From: Formicarius rufipectus
Taxonomy: Eukaryota; Chordata; Aves; Passeriformes; Formicariidae
Direction: 5' to 3'
Length of the DNA: 64,000 nucleotides
Assembly (NCBI GenBank): GCA_013399695.1
Contig: VXAU01001281.1
Span: 198,811 to 262,810 of the forward strand
Program-made: the position numbers and the translations under genes
Part shown: positions 37,161 through 48,000 of the stretch, piece by piece
Numbering within the stretch: the first letter of the stretch is position 1
How the letters are laid out: every line of letters begins with the position of its first letter
Notes under the pieces: generated by a model
The model's database searches: none
Told to the model about the DNA's origin: nothing
The model's input: the letters and a program-made list of their open reading frames with translations, nothing else

Positions 37161-40100
37161 AAGGTATTAAAGATCCCTATATACAAATATATATTTATTT
37201 TTCTTAAAGTGAAACTCCTGGCTAAGCCAAAAGCCTGCAACTACAGGGCTGGAGAGTTGCAATAATGGACAAAATTAAAAAGACAAAAAGAACTACAGTT
37301 GTATTCAGCAGCTGTATCTCTTTTCTGTTCGTAGCTTTGTAGAGTAATAAAATAAAACCAATCATTCAGGCTAGAGAGACAATACAGTTTCCTATATCTG
37401 GAATTAGTCATCTCTTGTAGAAGAGGTGAACATTGCCCCAGTAACAATTATAATTTAAATCAATAAATGTGGTTCAAGTGTGGCAAGTACCCTGTGAGAA
37501 TTCTTCAGATTTAGAGGATGAGGTGTCTTTATCCAAAACTTTCATCTGCATATGTCCTGCTTCACTAGAAATGACACATTGGTAACTAAAATTGTAGATT
37601 GCCCATCCAGAGTTGGATTTACCGCTTGGCAGATTGCATTAAAGCTGGCGATCCAATGAGCCCCAGATGCCAATTTCAATGCATTTCTGATGGATAGTTT
37701 AAATACTCTTTAAAATATATGTTCATCCATCTTTATAAATATGGTTTGTTTCCCTGTTAAACCTTACATGATTTCCATCCACCAGGGATTTTCACCTAGA
37801 GGGTAATGTTTTGTTGTTTTCATTTTTTTTTCCCATGACTAGATATCCAACTTTCCACTCACTTTCAGAAGCTTGTGTTTCATTACTTGGCTTAGATGTA
37901 CTGCTCTTCTATTTGTAAATTAGCTTGTTTTGTGTGGGTGTGGCTGACCTCTTCAGCTGGACTGGCTGCCTAAAAAATTATCAGTCAGTCCTCACAAAAC
38001 AGCAAAACACACAATTACAATGAAAAATCATGATAGGGCAATTCTTTTGGAAGTCTAGCAGTAAAAACATGCTTCTCACAGAACTGATAAAGCTTTCAGA
38101 AGCATCACTTTGAAATTTCTCTTAAAATTCATAGATTCAGAAAAATTAGCACATATCCTGAGGAGTTCAGTTTCACCAAGTACCTGCCAAGTCTTCTGAT
38201 CAGCCCTGCAGCAGTTGAGTTCAGGGTCAGAGATCCCAGAGTTGCCAGCGTGCATGCCAGCTGGAATGGGAGATATAAATAAAACATGTTGGAGGGGGTG
38301 TAGTGAGGGAAAGGCATTGTTCTTTCCCTGCGCATCGCTGCAGTTGGCAATCACACTGCCACAGCACTCGTGCCTGAGCCATACCATCTAGGACTAAACA
38401 AATGTTTGTATTGTTTACAGCAGTAGAGCAGATTCCAAATATGAAATTGCATTAATTATGTAATTAAGAAAGTTAGCGTACAATGTAAGCTGAGGTTTGA
38501 ATGCTACACCTGTACCTGGGCTGGGAGTACTTAAGCTATAATTGACCCACCTTAGGTAGCAGTGTATTTAGAGAGTGTCCAGTGGCTAGGCAAGAACCCA
38601 CAATCCCTGACAGACACACTCTTCACAATTAAAACGTTTACTCTTATGGAATTTAATAAACTTTAATTGTTTTTCCTGCAAATTTTTAAGCCAGATTCAT
38701 TTTGATGTTTCTGAAAAAAATGTTCAGTCATATCCAAGAATGATAGCAGAGGAGGATACGTGTAGTGGTTGTTCTGAAAACCTCTTGCATCACTTTCAAT
38801 GAGAAGCCTGGATAGATCAAATGCACCTGTTCTTGATGTATGACATACACAAAATAAAGAAGAGAAAAATGATGGGAAAGAGAAGAAAAACAATGGGGAT
38901 AATAGTTAAATCTCCTGCTTCCATCTGAGCTGATTGTTTCCGGGCATAGCATTCAAGACAGTCACTTTCCAGAAAATCTATCCAAAATTTATCGGGTGTT
39001 ACTTTGAATATTGTACTTAATGAAGAAAAGAAAAGCAGCCCACAAACTCCACCTGTTATGCAGAAATATGTCTCATTGCATTGTCTTCAGGTAGCAGAAG
39101 CAATTTTGTCTGACGTCTTCCAGTTAGTAATAATGCCCTGATTTCATATGCCACTGGCATAATAACCCATGACTTAACTGGTTAATAAACAGGTATATTC
39201 AATAATCATGGTGGACTGTGGCAAACTCCCAGTCTTTGTTCTAGAAACATATGCTGGCAATTAATAATGATGATTTAATATAAGGATCTGTTACAAGCAG
39301 TTTTTGGTTGCTATGAATTTGTACAGAAAAGAAAGGCTTTCAACGTCTTCTGTGTCTAAGAGGAAAGAAAGCAAGCAAAGTAGCTGACGTAGTGTGGGTG
39401 CTTTCCCTTGATCAGGTGGAGAGAGCGACGAAGAAAGCAAGCAAACACAAGAAGATCCATCCAGCTTTGTGAGATATCAAGCTGTAGGGATTCTATGAAA
39501 ACAGTGCTAAAAGACTGCATTAGCACAGCCAGAAAATACAAGCAGATAATCAACTGATAGTGAAAATGGCAGGGTGGATAAATCTGATTCAACAGGGAGT
39601 CTTTATTCAGAGGGGCTGACACTGCTGTGCCATGACGCAGTTAGGAGGGCTGCAGTGAGGCTGGCATGTGGCTCTGCCAGAACAATAGTGATTGACTACA
39701 GATGGGCACTTCCTCTCCAAAAACACTCCTCACAGCTCTCTGGCAGGGAGGCATACGCAGACACCAGCTCCAATCTCCATGGCAACCACTTACTTCAGCG
39801 TGACATCAAGCCCAGATCAAAACTCTATAGGCGTCAGATAGTACATGCTGTTTCTTTCCTTGAATTAATAATATTGATTTAAAAGGCAGGTTCCATTAAC
39901 TGTTTTTTCTCTATTCTGAGGATAATTACTGTCTGTGGTGCCAGTATTATTCTGGTGACTCTAAAACAGGAAGCGCAGCATTGAGTTAAATAATTCATGC
40001 TGTGCTGCTGCTCACCCTGTTCTTAGAAGCAGAGTTATTGCTAACTGGGCATGGTAATTTCAGCACAGGGGTGATAGGATTACAAAATGTCTAATTGCCC

Positions 40101-41495
40101 TCTCATGTGATAAGACTACTTTTCTGAAAATGCTTTAATTCTTTCAAGCAGGGGCAAACAATCCAGACAAGTGACCAAACAAGAACAGCCTGAATGAATA
40201 CTGCCGAGATTTCCCTTCTGAAAGCAGGGAAAAGTGCAGTCAAGGCTTCATTCTCTTTCTGCCCTGTGCCCTTCCCCTCCCAAATAAAGCTTTTCAAAAT
40301 TAAACAGCAAATTATGAGAGTCTAGTGATGAGGGTGTTCCTTATACTAATCTTTATGAGCACTCCCTCAGTCAATTACATGATATTAGCAGTCTCTGCAG
40401 GACTTCTCAGTTATATTCCAAAGCTGCAAGGTTGGTAGCTGCAATACAGTGTCCTAGGGTAGGTTTACTTGTAAAACTGGAGGAAAATGGAAGAGAAAGC
40501 ATCGGGTTTCTGTGATACATGCGGAGTGCCTCAAGGAGAAAAGCCTCAACAAACCAGGACTGTTCCACTTCTTAGTGAGGGCTGAAAATAAGGGATTTTT
40601 TTCAATCTAGGCAGAAGTATTTTTGGCATCTGAACAAGCTTTTCTGTTCACAAAAAGAAAGCTGCAGATTTGGGGATATGAGACTGCGTATGTGATATCA
40701 TTCAAGAATACCAAAGGTGCAACTAGTCTCCAGTGAAGTAGGTCCCCTATTGCCCAAGCAAATGTTCTTATTCAGTATGAGTAATGTTGATTGTTTGGAA
40801 ATCTTGAAGCAGAACAGATTTTTTCAAGGAATAGGGGATCCAGCTGATTCTGAACTTGCACTGGGGAAAAAATATGGGCATCTAATGAACTTGACACCAG
40901 ACTAAAAAGTATCTGCAGAACTCAGGTGCTTACAAGGACTAAGCAGTTAAATTAGGCAAGAACAGGGGTATTGCTTCTAACCAAGAGTTCACCTAAACCA
41001 GGTGCTAGGAGAATGGAAGAAGAGATCAAGAGCAGGCCACCAAATACAAGAACAGGGAAATAACAGCATTTTCCTAATTTTTCCCCTGTTTATTTTCTGC
41101 AGATGGGGATTTGTCAAACTTACATACTTAGTCTATTTAGTACTCTCCAAAGGATTGTTGTTCTTTTTGTACTGTTTTTCCAGGAAGAAAAAACCTGCTT
41201 TCACCCACAAGGTCCTTTGTCAAGAAGTTCTAATATTTATTGTAACTAAAGCTATTTTCTTTTGTTTTGTTGTGAAACTGACATCTACTGCATTTCTCCA
41301 AGATCCTGTAGTTCCTGAAGTAGGCAGTGAAGTGTCAACCTCTGTGAAACCCTTCTATGTCACTCAGCAGTGAAGTAGAAGAAGGCAGTCTGGTTTTTTG
41401 CCCAAGTTTAGGTGGATATTTGAATATGAGTCTTCAAATAGGTGAGCTTTAGATGGACAGCATTGTTTATCTAATTATCTCTTGTCCAGATTACT

Positions 41496-41622
41496 TAAAA
41501 AAAAAAACCAAAACACAAACAAACAAAAAACCAAAACAAAACAAAAACAAAAAAAAAAAAAAAACAAAAACAAAAACAAAAAACCAAACCAAAACAAAAA
41601 CAAAAACAAACAAACAAAAACT
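41496..41622. repeat. ~125-bp (AAAAC)n/(AAAC)n low-complexity tract
   Basis: Essentially only A and C on the plus strand: AAAAC, AAAC and AAAACC units with a central A-run. It is the longest simple repeat in the window. The Lys/Gln/Thr-rich frames over it are artefacts. Confidence 0.92.
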
Positions 41623-42289
41623 ATACAAGATACTATTACAAGATTAACCTACAAACTGTGGTGCTAATGGGACTAGGACAGTGAAAACTTGTACTGGTTT
41701 TGTGACAAGAAAGAATCCAAAATTGGAGAGACAGCACTGTTTAAATAATCTGAATGAGCTGAGATCCTGGATGCCAGATCTGTATTAAAGTTATTCCAGA
41801 TATTATGCAATCTAAGACAGCAGTCTGGATTTCATGTGTGGTCTGAAAATTCTGTGCACGTGGTGTATAACCTGCAGTAGAGGTTCCTGCCAGCCCCATG
41901 TAGCATGAGAAGCAGTTCTGAGGTGTTTGGCATCACACTTCCTACTTGCTGGCAACTGCTAGCCATGGACATCCTTCAAACTCAGGGTCAGGGACTGGGC
42001 ACTGTGAAGGGCTGTTGTTTTCTGACTAACTCAAGAAAAATTGACATTTCTAAAAATGGATTGTTGAAATGTGCTAGTCATAACATTCTGTTATCTTCTC
42101 TCCAACTTCACGAAGCACATGCTTAGTTCAGCCATTCCATCTAAATGATTTTTACTGTGGAGTTCTCAGTGTCTTTTCCTCAGCCATCTGTCAGTGGTAC
42201 TGACACAGTTCACAGCGCTTTGAAATTAAAAGCCAGAATCACCATAATTAAATTCAAGATAAGGAGGAAGATATTAAATATTGTTTTCT

Positions 42290-42311
42290 CTCTTACATAC
42301 ACATACATACC
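42290..42311. repeat. (CATA)n short microsatellite
   Basis: ACATAC units immediately upstream of the CR1 tail. Confidence 0.6.
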
Positions 42312-42314
42312 TAT

Positions 42315-42382
42315 GTAGTTGGGATTTGGACTAGATGATGCTTATGGGTCCCTTCCAACTAGAGATATTCTATGATTTTTAT
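42315..42382 (+). mobile_element. CR1: CR1 LINE 3' tail (avian type)
   Basis: 'ggatttggactagatgatg' then 'gggtcccttccaact' and 'ttctatgattttt' give the canonical avian CR1 terminus in plus orientation. Only about 70 bp is present, so it is extremely 5'-truncated. Its closeness to consensus suggests it is younger than the minus-strand copies. Confidence 0.88.
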
Positions 42383-45300
42383 GAATTATATAGACACGCA
42401 CATACAAATCTGATGAGAATTTTCCATCTCTATTTCTACTCTTTAACACCTTTAGGGCAGAAGGTTTATTTCACCCTCCTGTATTCACTATCACAATGTT
42501 ATACTAATATACAGCAGTTCCCTATCACAGCCTGGCCCCAGGCTTATTGGAATACTCTCTATGCAATCATGAGGGGAAAAAAAATAAAAATATGATCAGT
42601 CAAGGGAATCCATATAAATATGAAAATGCACATGAAAACTAAGGGAGACAACAAGAAAATATTAATACGTTTTGAGGATAGTTTACAGATTGACCTACTA
42701 GCTGTCAACCAGAAATACAGGAAAGCTTAGCACTTCATTAGGAACAACCTATCCAGAGGGTGACATGCAATATGGAAGAGAATGAAGTTGGTCATTTGAA
42801 AATATCTACATGGGGATAAACACATTTGGGACAAAAGTGAGGGAGGAGGAGATGTTACAACTAGAGAAGAAAGTTTAAGACCTGCTTTCTTTTGAAATTT
42901 GTCACTTTAAATACTTTCCAAAATGTTATCCTAAGCTGCATCCGGACTTAAAAGTCACAAAACCAGCTAACTCCTTTTCCCACACAAGACAGCATAGCTC
43001 AGATGCTGACTGCACCACTAGTCATCAGATAACAGTGTTGTAGCCAAAATAGTTGTAGGCACATGAGAAGGATACACTTTGTAGGAAGACAAAGTATCTT
43101 TTATCGGGTTACCTGAGACAATGGGAAGCAATGAACAAGCTTCTGAAGACAAAGGTCTTTCAGAGCAGGAAAATGGACTGCATTGTCTCTACTAATGCGG
43201 AGTTCCTCTTGCAAGATTTTTATGGCACTTATAATTTCAGGCAATTAACGTATGAAATATTTATATAATGCTGATTAGTAGCATATTATAACAATATTAG
43301 CATAATTACATTACCATTGCTTGAAGTTATGTGATCTTCAATGAAAGACCCAGCAAATGAAGATATACGGTAGAGTGGTTAAACACCAACAAGAATGCAT
43401 AGACAGAAAAGATATGGAGATTACACCCTGAAACAAAAGCTATTGGATATCCTTTCAAAATTGGACTGTTTTCTGCTCAAGTGTGCCATGATTTATATAA
43501 ACATTATGTTTCAATCTCTGCAATATAGAATCTAACTACAGTTAGAAGAAATATTTGTCCCAATATTTATTCTTAATATGTGTTTTGACATTGTTTTTTC
43601 AAGGCATATAAAGCTTAACCAATTGAACATTTGCTTGTCAGACCACACTACATTTCTCATTATTGATTATTTAACAGTGAATTGGAAAGAGAAGTTGAAG
43701 TGTCAAAGATAATGAAATTTCTGCAAGTTCCACGAAGAATACTGCTTGGTTAAAGGAGAATGCCAGAAAGGGAAAGACAGGCAGAATTCATCTGTTATAC
43801 ATCATGTTTTGGCAGCAGAACACATGTACCTACTGGCCAGTCAGCAGAGCATGCTGACTGGCAAATACAAACATGCACAGCTTTGGATAGTCACAGCTAA
43901 TGACTAATTTCATCTGTTCTGTGGTTCATGGAACAACCTACTCTTATAGCCTTATCTGCAGAAGTGTTGCAATACTAAAAATTGGCCAAATTGTCAGTAA
44001 AGAAACGTTGTAGACATATGTTATTCTCTACTGTCTGCATGATTCAACTTCACATTACAAACAGCCTTACAAATATGTGAAAGCTCCTGAAAGCCATATT
44101 CTCTTGCATGATATCCTACAAACATAGTGTTGAAATGCCACAGGGGTATATTCAAACTTCAATATTCACGATTCTTAACATCTTATAGACTAAGATGGTG
44201 TCAGTGGAGAGCGAAAACAACAATCATTCTTTGCCTTTAGCTGGTATCTCAGAAACACTGTGGAATCCTGAAAGAGAGACCTATGAAAGGAAATAACCGA
44301 GAGTACAGCTGCCTGATGTTGGAAGCTGATCTGAAAAGCATGTTCAATTCCAAACCATGTGGTGCTCCTGCCCACCCCCCAGCACTGAGCAATCAAACTC
44401 ATCAGGGACTGTTCTGCTAAAACCCAGTTGTTTTCCACTGGGTTTACCTTTTAATAGGATAAACTCCATGATCTGGAAGACCACAGTGAAGAATTAAGGA
44501 GTTCTCTACTGGGAGCATAGGAAGAAGAAGAGTTTTCTCTTCCAGCCTTAAGCAGTCCAGCCTTAGCGGACGAAACCACAGCTCCGAGATAATCCAACAA
44601 ACACTATTTGCTGTATTTCACCTGTGTTTGCTAAAGACACACATTGGAGAAACAGGACTACAGAAGGGTGGTAACAAATATATCTGCTCTGATCTGCAAT
44701 CAGTCTAGAAACAGCATCACATTCTCTGTGCTCTGGAGGGGTTGAAATGGCCCATGAGTTTTGAAGGGATGTTCAGCAATGCAGACCATTATACTAGATT
44801 GTGTAGCTTATTTCCTAGACAGAAAAAATACTAGAGTGAGTAAAGATTTGCTAATAACCCACTTGCAGCAGTCAGGTGCAATGATTTTGCACCTGTTTTT
44901 GTTATGGATCACAACGTGTCCCAAATAATTCCTTAAAATCTGTGCCAGAAAATATGCTGAATGTCTGTACAATGTAAAAAAGATCCAAAATAAAAGGGAG
45001 GGAAAAATCTGAAAATATTAGCATGCATCTGACTACATTGACTATTCCCTTATAACATAACATTTAGTGTTGGGTATATAAATTTGAACACTGCAATAAT
45101 AAATCTTGGCACTATAAATAGACTGATTTGCAAGCCCTGACTCTTAAAAAGCACAGTTCTATACTGAGTTGGAACAATATGTTGTCCTTGGAAGCCTATT
45201 TTAAAGCTTTCCTTTAAGTATGGGTTTTCTTCAATGTTTTTTCACCACAATGTACTGCTCCTAATGATAGTAGCAGCGAGAGCAGAAAAGAGGTTTTTTT

Positions 45301-46180
45301 GTGAAGGTTTTTTGTTTGTTTATTTGTGTGTTTTGTACATATACACTTCATTGAATTACTGCAATTTCATTTGAAGGACAACAAGAGGTCTTCAGTTTCT
45401 CAGATAAACTAAGTGCTGGGAAATTGTTGCACTTATAGTATGTGCCTGTCTGCCCACTCATCTCTTACTCACTTTTCCTGTCTTAGTCAGACCCTGTTAG
45501 TACAGAGTAACAGTTTTCTCTGATGGAGGAAGAAAAAAAAAAAGAAAGGTAAATCCTATTGTAAAGTACTAACACTCAATGATTCTTAGATAATACAATA
45601 TTCAATTAATTTCATACTGCATCCTGTTCCTCAAACAATGTAGGCAATAAGAAAGAAAAAAATATTTTAACAATAAGTGCCTTCTTAAGTTTTGTAGTTG
45701 CGTGAGCATGACCAGGCTGTGTCCCATAGAGATCCCATATGCACACAGTCAACATGCTTCCAGCTGGGGCTGCCCGCAAACCCACAGGAATGCCACCTGC
45801 ATGTTAAGCAGCAGCCAGTCCCTGGAGGTTGCCTCTCCAGCTAGGATTTCTCCTTAACGAGAAGAGGGAGGGAAGGAAGTGTTCTGAATTATAAAAGCAG
45901 AATAGGAAGCCCCTGAAGTGACAAAATGCTGAATAATTCATTGTGCAGTTTCTAATTGTTCTTGAAGTTAGCACTACCATTTGTATCTACATCCGTTCAA
46001 CATTGCCCCATAGTACTAAAGAAGGAAAGACATCCCTGAAATGCTCAACATAGTCCTGCTGCAATCAGACAGTGAGCAGAGCTGAGAACTAAATGCACAC
46101 TGAAAAATAGTTGCCAATTATTTATAGGCATACATTATAATCTCAATAATTTCTGATATTTAATAGAGTTTCTCATTAAA
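42383..46180. other. AT-rich non-coding stretch
   Basis: No gene recognised. A perfect hairpin at 43836-43862 is listed separately. A GC-richer patch at 45700-45870 is unassigned. T-rich GTTT-type text lies at 45302-45336. Confidence 0.45.
43836..43862. repeat. perfect 11-bp inverted repeat (hairpin)
   Basis: GCCAGTCAGCA, loop GAGCA, TGCTGACTGGC. Arms are identical without mismatch. Confidence 0.85.
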
Positions 46181-46481
46181 GGTCACAGCAATTGCTGCCC
46201 TAGATCAGACCAACCTCACATGATAGCCTGTTTTGTCACAGTGGGTCTCTAGCATTAGCTGGGTATCCATTAAATAGTTCAGAGACCGCAGCAAAAAATC
46301 CATTACTGGACAATTATTATCTAAACTGTCTATGAGAAAAATATTTTCCTGTCCATGGAAGGAGAGAGTGGCTGGACAATGCCTGGATGCATAAAGATGT
46401 GCATTTCATTAAAAGAAGGGAATTATAATTACACATGGCATTATCCAGATTAACTTGCAGCTCCATATTGGATAGGACTGA

Positions 46482-46507
46482 AGTGACATCAGTCACAGTG
46501 ACATCAG
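46482..46507 (+). repeat. direct repeat of AGTGACATCAG
   Basis: Two identical 11-bp copies (46482-46492 and 46497-46507) are separated by 4 bp. The core TGACATCA resembles a cAMP-response element half-match; function is not implied. Confidence 0.7.
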
Positions 46508-46982
46508 ACAATAACAACTAATTCCATATACTGAGTATGCAGCACATGAGAAAAAATATTTCAGATGCTGCTTTTTTAAATTTTGTCTACTATGACCTAC
46601 ACAAGGGAACAGATAATTAAGCACATCCACTTGACACAGTCTTTGTGTGTCATTATTCCTTTATCATTTCACATCTTGAAACCATGTTTCCTCATTTAAA
46701 TTAGCTGTTCACAACCTTTGAATCCCACATTTCTGTTTTCCAAATAATTTCTGTCATCTGGCTCTAAATTCCTTCTGGCTTTACTGTAGCCTTTTGAGAT
46801 GGTAAGATTAGAACTCATTGATTCATGTAATGCCATTATACATGCTAACATGTTGTTTCCTTTTTGACCACCAATGCAGAATGAGCAAAGGTCAATTAAT
46901 CTGACACCTCTGCTTATCCTTCCAATCAATATTGCCTCATTGTTTCCTTGTTCCCCCACATCTGCCTGTCTGTTGGTACGCT

Positions 46983-47095
46983 CAGATTACAAGGTCTTTC
47001 AGGCTGCAGACTTTTACTGTCTCTGTGTAATGGATGTGCACAGTAGAAGCATGATCAGTGTCTGGAGATTCTGTTGCAATACAAATAGTTAATAT
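46983..47095 (+). mobile_element. older-style amniote repeat tail nested in CR1
   Basis: 'cagattacaaggtctttcaggc' through 'ctgttgcaatacaaatag' resembles a widespread reptile repeat tail of the form 'agattgtaagctctttggggcaggga ... ctacagtaatacaaataa'. It interrupts the CR1 between two parts that are adjacent in CR1 consensus. I cannot name the family. Confidence 0.5.
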
Positions 47096-48000
47096 ACAAA
47101 TGACAAAGATAAAGGATTCACATTGTAGTCTTAGATTTCATTTATTTATTTTTTCCCAGAGTGAGTTCAGCTAATTTAAAACCCAGTAATGTGTTTAAAT
47201 CACATTATTTACTGGAATATCCATTACTTAGCATTTATCTTTATTGAATTTCATTTGCCATCAAGCTGCACATCCAATTCACTAGATTCCCTGAATCTAT
47301 TGAATATAAAGTCTCAGACAGATCTTCTGTCTTGGTAAGTCTCTGCTCTACAGTTAGCTAGAAGCTAAGAAGGTATACCAGGAGAAATATTGATGTTTGC
47401 CTTTTTTCTTGGTATGCTCTCTTCTTATATACTTGCTATCAGAAAGAGGGACCTGAAGAAAGCTTATTTATAATCTCACCCAGTATAGCTTTTCTAATGT
47501 TCCTAAGTAATTCTGAAGTTTCCTGAGTTGGTTAATATTAATACCTGTGTCATATACACATTTTGCCACCTTTTTGCTCCTTTTTTCACATGAACATTCT
47601 TGACTGTATGTAAATGAAACAAAAGGTCAGACTCTTTCTTCATAAAACCTGAATGCCTTTCTATTCCTTACCTGGTTATCAATGAATGATAGCACTTTTC
47701 CTGTAAAATAATCATTATTTAGCTTCCCCAAGGTCTTTCCATGTGAGATTTAGCAAACTGTTTTAAAAGCCACATTCAGTGTTTCCAGTCCTGTTTTGCC
47801 TACTATTTTGTTTACATACACTGAAAACTCTTTAGGGACAAAATCCTGTTGTATTCTTGTGTGAAATCAAGACTGTTTGTTTTCCTTACACCAGGAAGTT
47901 TTATAAATTATATTTCAATTACTGTTTCAATAACTGTACTAGTTATTGAAGGAAAACTTGTCAGTATTCAGTGTTCAAGATCTTTCTCAAAGCAATTTTA

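Larger units (their letters stand above)
37161..42314. other. non-coding stretch
   Basis: No gene recognised. A plus-strand 123-codon frame at 41002-41373 and a 102-codon frame at 39574-39882 have no recognisable domains. An X-box-like sequence with one mismatch lies at 39773-39786. The large A/C-rich tract is listed separately. Confidence 0.45.
46182..48000 (-). pseudogene. CR1: ancient CR1 LINE with reverse-transcriptase remnant, nested insertions
   Basis: The plus strand is the complement of a CR1 whose 3' end lies near 46190 ('tagatcagaccaacc', complement of the '...ggtctgatctag' CR1 tail). Going up in coordinate, matches follow in CR1 order. The minus strand at 46780-46830 gives F.SYHLKRL, like FWSPHLKKD. 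At 47231-47260 it gives WQMKFNKDKC with no change from the CR1 motif. At 47546-47575 it gives KVAKCVYDTG, like EVAKFADDTK. The stretch 47640-47760 and the text near 47930-47990 match the upstream RT region. Frames are broken throughout. Spacing is too long at two places: about 46900-47160, which holds a different repeat, and about 47290-47500, which is unassigned. Confidence 0.8.

Noticed and set aside
39574..39882. 102-codon frame in a slightly GC-richer patch
   Set aside because: No recognised domain or splice signals. A regulatory element is as likely, with only a one-mismatch X-box as support.
41002..41373. 123-codon frame with hydrophobic segments
   Set aside because: AT-rich DNA yields Phe/Leu/Ile-rich frames by chance. 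No gene context supports it.
41453..41667. Lys/Gln/Thr-rich open frames
   Set aside because: They translate the AAAC/AAAAC simple repeat.
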